DNA from: Lithodes maja | Taxonomy: Eukaryota; Arthropoda; Malacostraca; Decapoda; Lithodidae | NCBI GenBank assembly: GCA_037953745.1 | Contig: JBAKBP010006617.1 | Location: forward strand, 44,475 to 108,474 | Reading direction: 5' to 3' | Length of the DNA stretch: 64,000 nucleotides | Notes under the pieces: generated by a model | The model's database searches: none | What the model saw: only the letters and a program-made list of their open reading frames with translations | What the model was told of the DNA's origin: nothing | Shown: positions 50,940 through 62,451 of the stretch, one piece after another | Numbering within the stretch: the first letter of the stretch is position 1 | How the letters are laid out: every line of letters starts with the position of its first letter | Translations under genes and position numbers: made by a program

Positions 50940-51143
50940 CATGAAGAGTGGGGCCAATTCAACAAGTTCCAGTCCACTATAATGGATGCCCTGGTGCGCC
51001 TTAACGACCTGGTAGACGAGAGTGACCCAGACGTAAATGTGCCCAACATCGTCCATGCCTTCCAAACCGCCGAGAGGCTCAGGGAGGCCCACCTGGATAA
51101 GGACTGGCTTCATCTTATTGGTCTTATTCATGACCTGGGCAAG
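50940..51143 (+). CDS. MIOX: Myo-inositol oxygenase, exon B
   Basis: Codes 68 residues, phase 0 at both ends, between acceptor TTATTGCAG and donor GTAAGC. It contains LVDESDPDVNVPN, the first iron ligand His in VHAFQTAE, and the His-Asp pair of LIGLIHDLGK that bridges the di-iron site. The (ATT)n microsatellite at 50875-50932 lies in the polypyrimidine region of the acceptor. Confidence 0.92.
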
Positions 51144-51190
51144 GTAAGCAAATAGAGGCGTATTTATAGCCTAACTTACATCAAATCTAA

Positions 51191-51270
51191 CAGAGATGCT
51201 CAGGAAAACCCACCTAGACAAGGACTGACTTAATGTTACTGATGTTATTCATGACTTCGCAAAGGAAAAA
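51191..51270 (+). pseudogene. MIOX: Relic duplicate of the 3' end of MIOX exon B
   Basis: GAGATGCTCAGGAAAACCCA, then GACAAGGACTGACTTAATG and TTATTCATGACTTCGCAAAG, align with exon B 51071-51150. The copy has a TGA where exon B has TGG and has lost the GT donor. It starts 48 bases after the true donor. Confidence 0.75.
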
Positions 51271-51644
51271 CGGGAATTATAACAAACCTAGAGCGCGTTC
51301 AGTCTACCCAAACGCGCAAACGGGATAGCTCTACTGAACGTGATTGCCTCTGATTCGACGAATCACGTTTGTGATTGTTTGCAATCAGACGGCGATCACG
51401 CTAACACTCCCTGTAGGTGACTAGCGAAGCTAACATAACAGTAGGCCTAAATCTTACCTCTACATTATATTATCATAATTAAGCTTAATTAGCCTACCTC
51501 CATGTTATTTATGTGTCGCAATCTCAATTATAAGGTGGCACACCTATAAAAATCATAGTTATCGTGACCATTTTGCTATATATAACATAAAACAAGCAGC
51601 TTGGAGCGCAAGTCTCACAGCTACTTCGTCAGGCCTTCAGTGCG

Positions 51645-51737
51645 GTAAGTGTAGCCTAGTTGGTAACGATTTCGCTGTTAAATCCGTAAGCCTACTCGCA
51701 AGGGTTCGAGGCTCGATGAGCTAATGTTTTTTTTTTC
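51645..51737 (+). ncRNA. tRNA-like Pol III unit (tRNA relic or SINE head)
   Basis: Box A-like TAGCCTAGTTGG (51652-51663), box B GGTTCGAGGCT (51703-51713) about 50 bases downstream, and a T9 terminator at about 51727-51735. GATTT/AAATC can form an anticodon-type stem around a 7-base loop, but the base expected to be U33 is G, so a functional tRNA is unlikely. Confidence 0.5.
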
Positions 51738-51999
51738 CAGTTATTATTTAATTTGTATCGTTATATATTGGTAATATTACTATGCCAATGATGTATTGTA
51801 ATGGGTTATAACTTGCTGTACAGGTTGTTGAGCGTTTGTCTATATTATTGATTGATTATTATGTTTTTGATGCGGTTTGTATTTCATTGTTATACTTATA
51901 TATTGGTAATGTTACAGTTGTTACTATGCCAATTGATTCTGATAGCCTATATTTTAACGGGTTAGCCTAGCTTGCTGTACAGGTTTTTCGGCGCTTGTC

Positions 52000-53115
52000 T
52001 ATTATTGCTCGATTACTCTATTTAAATTTCTTAAAAACATTTGTTATATACATAAATGACCTAGATTTAGGTATAACTAGTAGGATAAGTAAATTTGCAG
52101 ACGATACCAAAATGGGGAGAACAATTGATTCAGATAGAGATATAGAGTGCCTCCAAAGGGATCTAGATACCTTACACGAATGGTCAGTAAATTGGCAGAT
52201 GAAGTTTAACATTGACAAATGCAAGGTATTAAAGATAGGGAAGATGCATACAAATGTTAAATATAAACTAGCTAATGTGGAATTAGAAAACTCGAATTGT
52301 GAGAAAGATCTAGGTGTGTTTGTTAGCAATGATTTGAAGCCTAGACAACAGTGTATAAGCGTTCGAAACAAGGCAAACAGGATTCTCGGGTTCATCTCTA
52401 GGAGTGTGAGTAACAGAACTGCTGATGTTATCTTAAAACTTTACTTGTCATTAGTGAGACCCCATATGGATTATGCTGTTCAATTTTGGTGTCTTTATTA
52501 CAGAATGGACATAGATTCATTGGAGAGAGTACAACGTAGAATGACAAAAATGATCCATAATATTAGAAATCTTCCGTATAAAGAAAGGTTGAAGAAATTA
52601 GGCTTACATTCGTAGAGAGACGCAGAGTTAGAGGGGATATGATAGAGGTGTTCAAGTGGGTTAGTGGGATTAACAAAGGGAACATGACAAATGTACTAAA
52701 GCTCAGTGATAGCGAAAGAACTCGTACCAATGGTTTCAAATTAGATAAATTTCGTTTCAGAAAAGATATAGGCAAATATTGGTTTGGTAACAGAGTTGTA
52801 GATGGGTGGAATGGACTACCAGGTGCTATAGTGGGATTAAAAACGATAGGGAGCTTTAAGATAAAATTGGATAAGCATATGGACGAGAAGGGTTGGGTGT
52901 GAAGGGGGATCAGCAGGGTTGGGCCAATCAGCGCTCTGCAGACCCCCGTAATCCTGCGTTAATCTCTAACCGTTTTGGTAAGATGATCCTCAGGGTATTA
53001 GAGTGTTGAGCCTATAATTGGGCTTTGTAATTGGGGTTGTGTGGGACAGGGATCTGCCTTGCTTGGGCCAATCGGCTTTCTGCAGACTCCCATTTTCTTA
53101 TGTTCTTATGTTAAT
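52000..53115 (+). mobile_element. CR1/L2-like LINE fragment
   Basis: 52040-52613 codes the RT palm with SKFADDTKMG (FADD), WQMKFNIDKCKVL and DLGVFVSNDLKP, and VRPHMDYAVQFW. 52639-52902 continues after one frame break with YWFGNRVVDGWNGLP. The 3' end has TTCTTATGTTCTTATGTTAA repeats (about 53094-53113), as in CR1/L2 elements. 5' truncated, nested in the 51291 transposon. Confidence 0.8.
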
Positions 53116-53710
53116 TTCTGAGGCATAATTGCATTGACCTAGAAAGAACAATATATATAAACTATAGAATTTAGTCTATTCATAGTCCTACATCGCCAGG
53201 AAAAGAACATCTACTTTTTATTTCCCCAATAGACTAACGGAGAATTGTTTGAAAATTACACGGGGAATAAAGAGCTACCTTTGCCAGATAAGAACCGTAA
53301 TAACTTTGTCAACATTTCCTTATAAGATTATAAGATGTAATAGCCTGATGGTAGCCTAGCCTACCGTCTGTCTTGAGGAGCTTGAACAAGGCTGCTGACT
53401 GTAGCTGACAGTGTGACTACCTTAGCCAATAGTCTATATTGATGGATAATTATATCCAATATTAAAATTTATTTATTTGACAAAACTATTTGACTTTGAT
53501 TGAAATTAATAGACCGAAGAAGCACTGTAACAGGCCTAAAACCTTCGCAGACATCGCCAACAAGCTTTGAATTTCGTGCTCATAGCCACTGACCAATCGG
53601 CGACGAGAATCAATGTTTGCCTATCAATGTCGTTCAGTCTGCGCGATCATAAGCAGGATTGCTCAAACGGAAACAGGATTGCCTGATAGGGTAGACTGAA
53701 CGCGCTCCTA

Positions 53711-54240
53711 ATGTAGGCATTTCACCCTATTTAGGTGTTTTTTTTTCTTTCTGGGCGAGCGATAGTGAGATTTCAATTATAGGATAAACCGGCCTTTGTC
53801 AGAGACCTTTTTCTACCCCCAAAAAAAGTACAAAGTTAGCTTAAAGGGAGCCTGGCATTTTGTAATTTGAATGGGGTCTGGGGAGGCTCTTGTTTTTAGT
53901 CTATGGGGCAAACTAAGAATACAGTCAGTCAATCACTCCGTAGCCAAACCTGCACTCCCTTAAAGGGGTAGGGAGGATCAGCGAGCAACATAGGAAAGAG
54001 AAAATATATGACGGGGAAAGAATACATATAATAGACGCCAGCCAATAGCATGCACTCTAGCATTCAGAACACGAATCATTCGCCAGCCCCCAAAATCATT
54101 GGCTTCACCTCAGATGCTATACATTTTCCACAATAAAGTCGCTACACATCGTCATCTGGGATGAAGACCTTCCAGGTTTGTCATGTAATACAGAGACCTT
54201 CATATGCTCTCCCTAACACATTTCATCCATTCATTTGCTA
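53711..54240. other. Intronic region without gene
   Basis: No open frame or recognised repeat, except GGCGAGCGATAG with TTTTTCTACCxxxAAAA-like words near 53753-53830, which recur near 61625-61700 and mark another dispersed repeat. Confidence 0.4.
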
Positions 54241-55060
54241 TTTCTTTTGCTTAATCCATTTCCTTTTCACACTTTGATTCACATTGAGATACTATACGAT
54301 ATCGGTACCATCTTATCGGCCTTCCACGTTTCCTTTCTTCCATTTTATTGACATACATCCTTTTTACTAATCTTTCTTCAGTCATTCTAGGCTGATCAAC
54401 AGATTTCTTAATTCCACATGCCTCCCATATGTAAATTTTTCTTACTCCAGTCATTACTTAGCAAGGCCATTTCAACTGCTCTTACTTGCGACTTTAAATC
54501 ATTTTGTCATACTAGAGTTTCGCACCCATGCATCAGTGTTGGCACTAACCCACACTCATGTAATCATCTCACTTCCTCCATGCTTAAGTTTCTGCTCTTC
54601 ATCAGAGCTTCCATTGCTCCAGCTACCTTTCTTCCTTGTGTTAGTCTGTTTTCTACTTGTCTTGCACATTATCTTCTTTTCTCAATCATGGCTCCAAGAT
54701 ACATTAACTGTTTTACTACTTCAAGTTCTTTTCCATTAACCGTATCATTACAGTGTATCTTTCTCTTTCTACTACCATACCTTTGCTTGTATTCACATTT
54801 ACTTTCATACCTCGTCTTTCACATACTTCACAAATATCTCCACCAACTGGCATAGGTCATACTCACAGTCAGCAAATACTACTTTAATTATCTTATTACC
54901 CCATTTGTGTACTGTTTATAATTAAACAACCAGGGTGACATCACACATCCCTGTCTCAATCCAACTTGGACACTTAACCATTCACTTAGTATACAATTAA
55001 TTCTTACACATGCTTCACTACCAGTATAAAATTCTTCATGACATTCAATATTTGTCTTTT
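54240..55060 (-). mobile_element. Degenerate RTE LINE 3' half
   Basis: Minus strand reads the RTE pol end: CGIKKSVDQPRMTEERLVKR with MEERKRGRPIRWYR at 54454-54260, and upstream frames coding LMYLGAMIEK-like and RAVEMALLS-like words. Many stops. It is antisense to MIOX. Confidence 0.65.
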
Positions 55061-55230
55061 ACATCATACAGCTCGAATTACAACGCTCAAAAATGGCAAA
55101 TCAATCAAAACCCTCAATAACAATGAAAAATATCATAATATCCCCAAGATGTCGCACCAGATAGTGTTAAGCCAGTTAAAGCAAGGGGATAACTAGCCTA
55201 TTGTTATCAAATTTAAACTAATAAAATCAT

Positions 55231-57274
55231 CTAATAGTCACCATAATACAGTATAATGAAAAGGACATCACCGGTACTGGAAGGGTTAATAGTCACCATA
55301 ATACAGTATAATGAAAAGGACATCACCGGTACTGGATGGGTTAATAGTCACCATAATACAGTATAATGAAAAGGACATCACCGGTACTGGATGGGTTAAT
55401 AGTCACCATAATACAGTATAATGAAAAGGACATCACCGGTACTGGATGGGTTAATAGTCACCATAATACAGTATAATGAAAAGGACATCACCGGTACTGG
55501 AGGGGTTAATAGTCACCATAATACAGTATAATGAAAAGGACATCACCGGTACTGGATGGGTTAATAGTCACCATAATACAGTATAATGAAAAGGACATCA
55601 CCGGTACTGGATGGGTTAATAGTCACCATAATACAGTATAATGAAAAGGACATCACCGGTACTGGATGGGTTAATAGTCACCATAATACAGTATAATGAA
55701 AAGGACATCACCGGTACTGGATGGGTTAATAGTCACCATAATACAGTATAATGAAAAGGACATCACCGGTACTGGATGGGTTAATAGTCACCATAATACA
55801 GTATAATGAAAAGGACATCACCGGTACTGGATGGGTTAATAGTCACCATAATACAGTATAATGAAAAGGACATCACCGGTACTGGATGGGTTAATAGTCA
55901 CCATAATACAGTATAATGAAAAGGACATCACCGGTACTGGATGGGTTAATAGTCACCATAATACAGTATAATGAAAAGGACATCACCGGTACTGGATGGG
56001 TTAATAGTCACCATAATACAGTATAATGAAAAGGACATCACCGGTACTGGATGGGTTAATAGTCACCATAATACAGTATAATGAAAAGGACATCACCGGT
56101 ACTGGATGGGTTAATAGTCACCATAATACAGTATAATGAAAAGGACATCACCGGTACGGGATGGGTTAATAGTCACCATAATACAGTATAATGAAAAGGA
56201 CATCACCGGTACTGGATGGGTTAATAGTCACCATAATACAGTAAAATGAAAAGGACATCACCGGTACTGGATGGGTTAATAGTCACCATAATACAGTATA
56301 ATGAAAAGGACATCACCGGTACTGGAGGGGTTAATAGTCACCATAATACAGTATAATGAAAAGGACATCACCGGTACTGGATGGGTTAATAGTCACCATA
56401 ATACAGTATAATGAAAAGGACATCACCGGTACTGGATGGGTTAATAATTAGTCGCCATAATACAGTATAATGAAAAGGACATCACCGGTACTGGATGGGT
56501 TAATAGTCACCATAATACAGTATAATGAAAAGGACATCACCGGTACTGGATGGGTTAATAGTCACCATAATACAGTATAATGAAAAGGACCTCACCGGTA
56601 CTGGATGGGTTAATAGTCACCATAATACAGTATAATGAAAAGGACATCACCGGTACTGGATGGGTTAATAGTCACCATAATACAGTATAATGAAAAGGAC
56701 ATCACCGGTACTGGATGGGTTAATAGTCACCATAATACAGTATAATGAAAAGGACATCACCGGTACTGGATGGGTTAATAGTCACCATAATACAGTATAA
56801 TGAAAAGGACATCACCGGTACTGGATGGGTTAATAGTCACCATAATACAGTATAATGAAAAGGACATCACCGGTACTGGATGGGTTAATAGTCACCATAA
56901 TACAGTATAATGAAAAGGACATCACCGGTACTGGATGGGTTAATAGTCACCATAATACAGTATAATGAAAAGGACATCTCCGGTACTGGATGGGTTAATA
57001 GTCACCATAATACAGTATAATGAAAAGGACATCACCGGTACTGGATGGGTTAATAGTCACCATAATACAGTATAATGAAAAGGACATCACCGGTACTGGA
57101 TGGGTTAATAGTCACCATAATACAGTATAATGAAAAGGACATCACCGGTACTGGATGGGTTAATAGTCACCATAATACAGTATAATGAAAAGGACATCAC
57201 CGGTACTGGATGGGTTAATAGTCACCATAATACAGTATAATGAAAAGGACATCACCGGTACTGGATGGGTTAAT
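55231..57274. repeat. 55-bp minisatellite, about 37 copies
   Basis: The unit is TTAATAGTCACCATAATACA + GTATAATGAAAAGGACATCA + CCGGTACTGGATGGG. Copies differ by rare single bases (GATGGG/GAGGGG, ACTGG/ACGGG, one GTAAAATG), and one unit near 56444 has a 3-base insertion. High identity implies recent or ongoing homogenisation. No coding potential. Confidence 0.97.
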
Positions 57275-57372
57275 TCATTTATCTATGTACAGTATATGAA
57301 AACAAAAATATATATATAAATAAATACAAAAAATTATCCTACATAGGTTGTTCTTTATCTCCTTTATTTGAG

Positions 57373-57509
57373 GTGATGGCTTTCTACGGTGAGCCCCAGT
57401 GGTCGACCGTGGGAGACACCTTCGCGGTTGGTTGTGCCTTCCCTCCCTCCATAGTCTACCATGACACCACCTTCCACAGCAACCCAGACCTCAACAATCC
57501 AAAGTTCAA
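57373..57509 (+). CDS. MIOX: Myo-inositol oxygenase, exon C
   Basis: Codes AFYGEPQWSTVGDTFAVGC and SIVYHDTTFHSNPDLNNP, the family's GEPQWAVVGDTFPVGC region. The acceptor is TTTATTTGAG at 57372 and the donor GTGAGA at 57510. It ends in phase 2, completed by the first base of exon D. It begins about 100 bases after the 55-bp minisatellite. Confidence 0.92.
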
Positions 57510-58006
57510 GTGAGAGAAACAGAACACCATCATAACGTACTGTATATATCAATGTTCAAACTAACTTCAAATTATATCTTCTTGACTAATGAAAACTTAA
57601 TATAACTGCATTACCTTCAACAGCAACCGAGATTCTAAAACCCGATGTTGAAGTGAGAGAAATAGATGAAAGAACGTGTAACTCTCTCAGCATATTATGA
57701 TGCCTTTTTTAGACAAATATAATTTGACTTAGCTTAGGAAGGAAATATGGGAGTTTGGGGATTGAATGAGATAGTTTGTATTCCATAAGACCTCAACAAC
57801 CCCATTTTCAAGAGAGAAACCGAAGATCATGATAAAATATAGGCAAACATTCAGTTTACATAATAGAGGTTCCTTGAAAACTGTATCAACTTCCACATAT
57901 AACATCATCTTTAAAACATCCCAGACCTAAACAGTCCCACGTTCAATTGAGATAAACAAAAGATCATGATAGTGTATAGCTTGTATAAGCAATATTCAAA
58001 CTTATC
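57510..58006. repeat. Intronic relics resembling exon C end
   Basis: Phrases like CAACCCAGACCTCAACAATCC with AAGTTCAAGTGAGAGAAAC from exon C and its donor recur loosely at about 57620-57665, 57785-57825, 57915-57960, and far downstream at 61475-61510. This suggests decayed duplicates of the exon C 3' end. No gene. Confidence 0.5.
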
Positions 58007-61000
58007 TTCCCTGGGGGTTAGGGAATAGAATATGCCCCACGTGCCTTCTGCGTGTCGTAAGAGGCGACTAAAGAGGTTGGGTCGGTGGGCTTGCGACCCC
58101 AACCCGGAAAAAATATCTAACCAAAGAAAAACTAACGAACAGCCTCGGATGCGGACGGAACCAACGTTGACCAACTACGACCGACTAAGGACATGCCTTC
58201 GGACATTCTGAGAATGGCTACGTGGAATGTTAGTGGCATGAATGATGGCACAAAAGAGAGAGAGGTTCTGGAAGTGTTAGTGAATGCCAGGCTGGATGTA
58301 TGTGGAATGACAGAGACCAAATGGAAAGGTTCAGATGTGAGAGAGTGGGAGTGTGGAATGGGTGTGTGTGCTGGAGTGAGTGAAGGAACAGCGAGAGAAC
58401 GTGCATGTTTGTTTGTAAGTAGCAAATGGAAGGAATGTGTAAGAGAGTATGGGTCTATGGGTTCAAGGATTGTGTGGGTGAGAATGAAAGTAGGAATACA
58501 AACGTGGGTGATTGTATGCGTGTATGCCCCGACAGAGGATATACTTGAAAGAAAGAAAGAGGAGTTCTGGATGAATGTGGAGGCGTGCCTGGAGAAGTTT
58601 GACGAGAACGAAAGAATATTTCTGATTGGGGATATGAATGGTAAGGTGGGTGATAGGAAAGTTGAGGGAGTGGTGGGAGGGTGGGGGGTACCATCAGAGG
58701 TGAATGGGAATGGTAGTGCACTTGTGGACGTATGTGTGGGAAGGAGGCTGTGGATAGCCAACACCTTCTTCCGACACAGAATGATCCATAGGTACACGTG
58801 GAAACGGATGTTGACGATGAAGGATAAGACAGTGGTGGAACGAAAGTCATTGATTGATTATGTATGTGTGGATGAACGAATGAAGAAATCTGTGATGGAT
58901 GCTCGGGTGTATAGGGGTATTGGAGGGGGTCTGTCTGATCATTATGTAGTGGTAGCTAAGGTTAGGATACAAAAGAAGTGGGTGAGGAGAGCGGGAGGGA
59001 GGCGAGAGGAGGGTGGAATGGTGAGGAGGGTGGAGAGGTTGCAGGAGGAGGAAGTCAGGGAGGAGTACAGGAGAGCAGTGGAAAGACGACTAGGTGGGTT
59101 CGACCTGGAAGTTATGGAGGAAGTGGAGGAGATGAGCAAGGTGTTTAAGGATGAGATCTGTGCAGCATGTGAGGAGGTGTGTGGAGTAAGGAGAAGAGGG
59201 AGGGGAGTGAAAGGTACAACATGGTGGACAGAAGAGGTAAGAATAGCTGTGGAAGAAAAGAAGAAAGCATATAGAGAGTGGTTGGGTAGTAGAGGGAATG
59301 AAGATTCCGAGAGACAGAAACGAGCGAGGTACGTGGAGAGTAAGAGGGTGGTGAAGAGAGTAGTGAAGGAAAGTAAGAAGAGTAGATGAGGAATTTGGAA
59401 GGAATCTGAGTGTAAAATGGAGGGAGAGTAAGAAACTGTTCTGGAAAGAAGTCAAGAAAGTTAGGGAAGGTAGCAAGGGAAACAGTAAGGGTGTGAAAGA
59501 TAAGAATGGGAGAGTGCTAGCCGAGAAGCAAGAGAGAGTCGAAAGATGGAGGGAGTACTTCAGTGAGTTGCTAAATGAAAGGAATGAAGAGCCAGCAAAC
59601 ATAGCTGGATATGGTATGGGAGGGAGAAGAAGAGAAGTAGTGGAGGAAGAGGTGGGGATCAGGAGGTCAGAAGTGTGGGAAGCCATGAAAAGAGTGAAGT
59701 TGGGGAAAGCACCAGGAACAGATGGAGTGTGTGGGGAATGTTGAGGTATGGTGGTGAGATAGTGATAGAATGGGTATGGAAAATGTGCAAACTAGCATGG
59801 GAGAAGGGGAGTGCACCCGATGACTGGAAGACTGGCATAATAGTCCCCCTATATAAGGGCAAAGGGGAAAGAGGAGTGTGTGGTAACCACCGAGGAATAT
59901 ATCTTCTAAGCGTAGTAGGGAAGGTATACAGTAGGGTAGTGATTGAGAGAGTGAGAGTGAGAACGGAGAAATGGATAGGCGACGAGCAGGGAGGTTTTTG
60001 GAAGGGAAGAGTATGTGTAGATCAGATTTTTACCCTGAATTGTGTTGTGGAGAAGTATCTGGAGAAGAAACAAAAGGTGTATGTTGCCTTTATGGACTTG
60101 GAGAAGGCCTATGACAGAGTGGATAGAGAAGGTTTGTGGAAAGTACTTCGAATATACGGAGTAGAGGGCAAGTTGCTGAAAGCAGTGAAGAGCATGTATG
60201 AGGGTGCAAAGGCGGCAGTACGTGTGGAGAGTGAGCAGAGCGAGTTCTTTGACCTGAATGTTGGTTTGAAACAGGGGTGTGTGATGTCCCCGTGGTTGTT
60301 TACTGTATATATGGATGGAGTTATGAAAGAAATACTATCAAGAGCAGTGGATGTTGGTGTATCGCTGAAAAGGGAGGGAATTGAGTGGAAGCTACCTATA
60401 CTGCTGTTTGCGGATGATACAGTTCTGATGAGTGATAATGAATGGGAGTTGCAGGGTCTGGTAAATGAGTTTGGAACAGTGTGCGAAAAACGGAATTTGA
60501 AGGTAAATACGGGGAAGAGCAAGGTTATGGTCTTCGAAAGGGGTGAAGTCACAGAGTGTGAGGTGAAGCTGAATGGTCAGGCTATGGAGATCGTCAACTC
60601 TTTTAAGTATCTGGGCAGTGTGTTGAGTAAAGATGGGACTATGGATGAAGAGGTGCGGGAGAGGGTACAACAGGGGAAGAGGGTTGTAGGAACGCTAAAA
60701 GCAGTAACAAGAAATAGGGTGGTCAGTATGGAAGTGAAGAAGTCCTTGCATGACAGTGTGGTAATCCCGACACTGACTTACGGAAGCGAAGCATGGACGT
60801 TGGTTGAGAGACTCGGACCAAGAGTGAGAGCAGTGGAAATGAATTACTTAAGGAGTGCGTGCAGAGTTACATGGAGGGATAGACAGACTAATGAGGAAGT
60901 AAGCAGGAGGTGTGGTGTGGAGGTAGATGTGCTGGAAAGTGTGAAAAGGAACAACTTGAGATGGTTCGGCCATATGGAACGTATGGAAAGCGAGAGAATG

Positions 61001-61215
61001 ACTAAGAGGGTGTACGAGAGCGAGGTGGAGGGACAGAGGGGGAGAGGTAGACCGAATATGAGGTGGAAGGATGGAGTGAGGAACTACATGAACGAAGGCG
61101 GTGCTGGTTGGGGGAGGGGCGTCGACTGACTGGGGACAGAGGTGCATGGGGGCGGTTCGTTCGTGGCCACCCCTTCGGGGATCACGGCGTCAGGCAATAG
61201 ATAGATAGATAGATC
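58007..61215 (+). mobile_element. Nearly complete RTE LINE (endonuclease plus RT)
   Basis: An apurinic-type endonuclease (58193-59389) has MATWNVSGMNDG, MTETKWKG, IGDMNGKVG and SDHYVVVAKV. After frame breaks at about 59390 and 59740, RT (59675-61129) has FMDLEKAYDRVDREG, GLKQGCVMSPWLF, catalytic LFADDTVLMS, and a C-terminal YGSEAWTL and NLRWFGHMERM. A GC-richer 5' leader begins near 58007, and the 3' end is an (ATAG)n tail at 61197-61213. Only two or three breaks separate it from an intact ORF, so it is a young copy. It sits sense-oriented in the MIOX intron between exons C and D. Confidence 0.9.
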
Positions 61216-61328
61216 AAACCCCTTCTGCACGATGATGTAATTTTCATCATATTCTGTTTACCAATAGATGATTTTCTTAGCTTATAATCGACCTCTAAGA
61301 CTCAAAAAGGATAATAGGATAACATTAA

Positions 61329-61418
61329 ACCCTCCAAGTAACACAGGTCCTTAACTGCATATGATCGTCTAGTGTTAGCCCGAATCAAAGGTAAAGAGGC
61401 GTCATCACGCTGGAGGGG
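61329..61418. mobile_element. 90-bp TTAA-flanked short element
   Basis: TTAA (61325-61328), ACCCTCCAAG at the left, CGCTGGAGGGG at the right, TTAA (61419-61422). The interior matches the reverse complement of 27746-27815, so it is dispersed. Fits a very short piggyBac/Kolobok-type MITE. Confidence 0.6.
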
Positions 61419-61944
61419 TTAATGTAGCTTCCTTGAAAACTAAATATAACAATATCACCTTCCCCATCAACCCATAATTCAACCATCTCAAGTTCAAGTG
61501 AGAGAAACAAATGAGATTACACTGGATTATATAGGAATTCAAACATACTTCAAATATCTTTTTGGCTTATGAAAACCTAATATATATTCACCACATTGCA
61601 CAAAAACCTACTCGGTTTTATCCTGGCGAGCGATAGCGAGCCTGTAGTTTTTTTAGTAATCGGCGTTTGGCTGGGACATTTTTCTACCGAAAAATGTACA
61701 TATACAGTATATCTTAAAGGGGGATCCTGAGATTGTTTTTTTTTATTCTGATGGAGGTCTAGGGAGGAAACTAGAAAAACATAATTAATAAATTAAAAAA
61801 ATCGACCAAAAAATGACCATTGTCCCCTTAATAGCCGTGTATTGAAGGCTATATATACTGCAAGATCAATTCCCTTAGCTGGTACCGATTCCTGTCATTC
61901 CGGAATCTGATCCATCGACTATAATAATGTTTCTTTCTTCCCAG

Positions 61945-62079
61945 CACGAAGTACGGAATGTACGAACCTAACTGCGGGCTGGACAAGGTGTACATCTCGT
62001 GGGGCCATGATGAGTACATGTACCAACTTCTCAAGCACAACAATAGTACACTGCCACCAGAAGGACTCGCAATGATTAG
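61945..62079 (+). CDS. MIOX: Myo-inositol oxygenase, exon D
   Basis: Codes KYGMYEPNCGLDKVYISWG then HDEYMYQLLKHN and LPPEGLAMIR; the His of SWGHDEYMYQ is an iron ligand. Acceptor TTCTTCCCAG at 61944, donor GTAATT at 62080, ends in phase 2. Confidence 0.93.
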
Positions 62080-62355
62080 GTAATTTTGTGGTACTTAGGC
62101 CTATATAATAATGTAATGCCATGTTTGAGCAATTCACAATTTTAGTTTACCCCAATGAGCGAAAAAAATAAAATAAAAAATAAGCTAGCCTCCCCCCCCC
62201 CCACCCTCCTCGAGTTGAACTAACCCTTGTAATGAATAACCCGTGCCTGCAGGCTGCAACCTATTTCATTTTCATTAATTATAGGCAACATTGCAATTCT
62301 ACCAGTAATAAGATTTATCAATATTTGTAAATTAATCTATATTCTATGTTTACAG

Positions 62356-62451
62356 GTTCCACTCCTTCTACCCTTGGCACTGCAGTGAGGACTACATGTA
62401 TCTGTGTGACAACCGGGACCTGGAGATGTTGCCATGGATCAGAGAATTCAA
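62356..62451 (+). CDS. MIOX: Myo-inositol oxygenase, exon E
   Basis: Codes FHSFYPWHCSEDYMYLCDN then LEMLPWIREF; the His of RFHSFYPWH is an iron ligand. Acceptor TATGTTTACAG at 62355, donor GTAAGT at 62452, ends in phase 2. The last exon, which should carry the final Asp ligand (in the FDLYTK region) and the C-terminus, is not found before the window ends. Confidence 0.93.

Larger units (their letters stand above)
51291..53707. mobile_element. DNA transposon with perfect 19-bp inverted repeats
   Basis: GAGCGCGTTCAGTCTACCC at 51291-51309 is the exact reverse complement of 53689-53707. Flanking CTA on both sides (51288-51290 and 53708-53710) is a possible 3-bp target duplication. No transposase is visible. 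A LINE fragment and a tRNA-like unit lie inside. The superfamily is undetermined. Confidence 0.75.

Noticed and set aside
54418..54855. Plus-strand frame of 145 codons
   Set aside because: The minus strand codes a decayed RTE pol over the same region, which explains the openness.
55231..57274. Regular repeats as a CRISPR array
   Set aside because: There are no variable spacers: the whole 55-bp unit repeats head to tail, and the context is eukaryotic.
58132..60670. Ser/Pro/Leu-rich minus-strand frames across the RTE LINE
   Set aside because: They are antisense shadows of Glu/Arg/Gly-rich LINE coding sequence.
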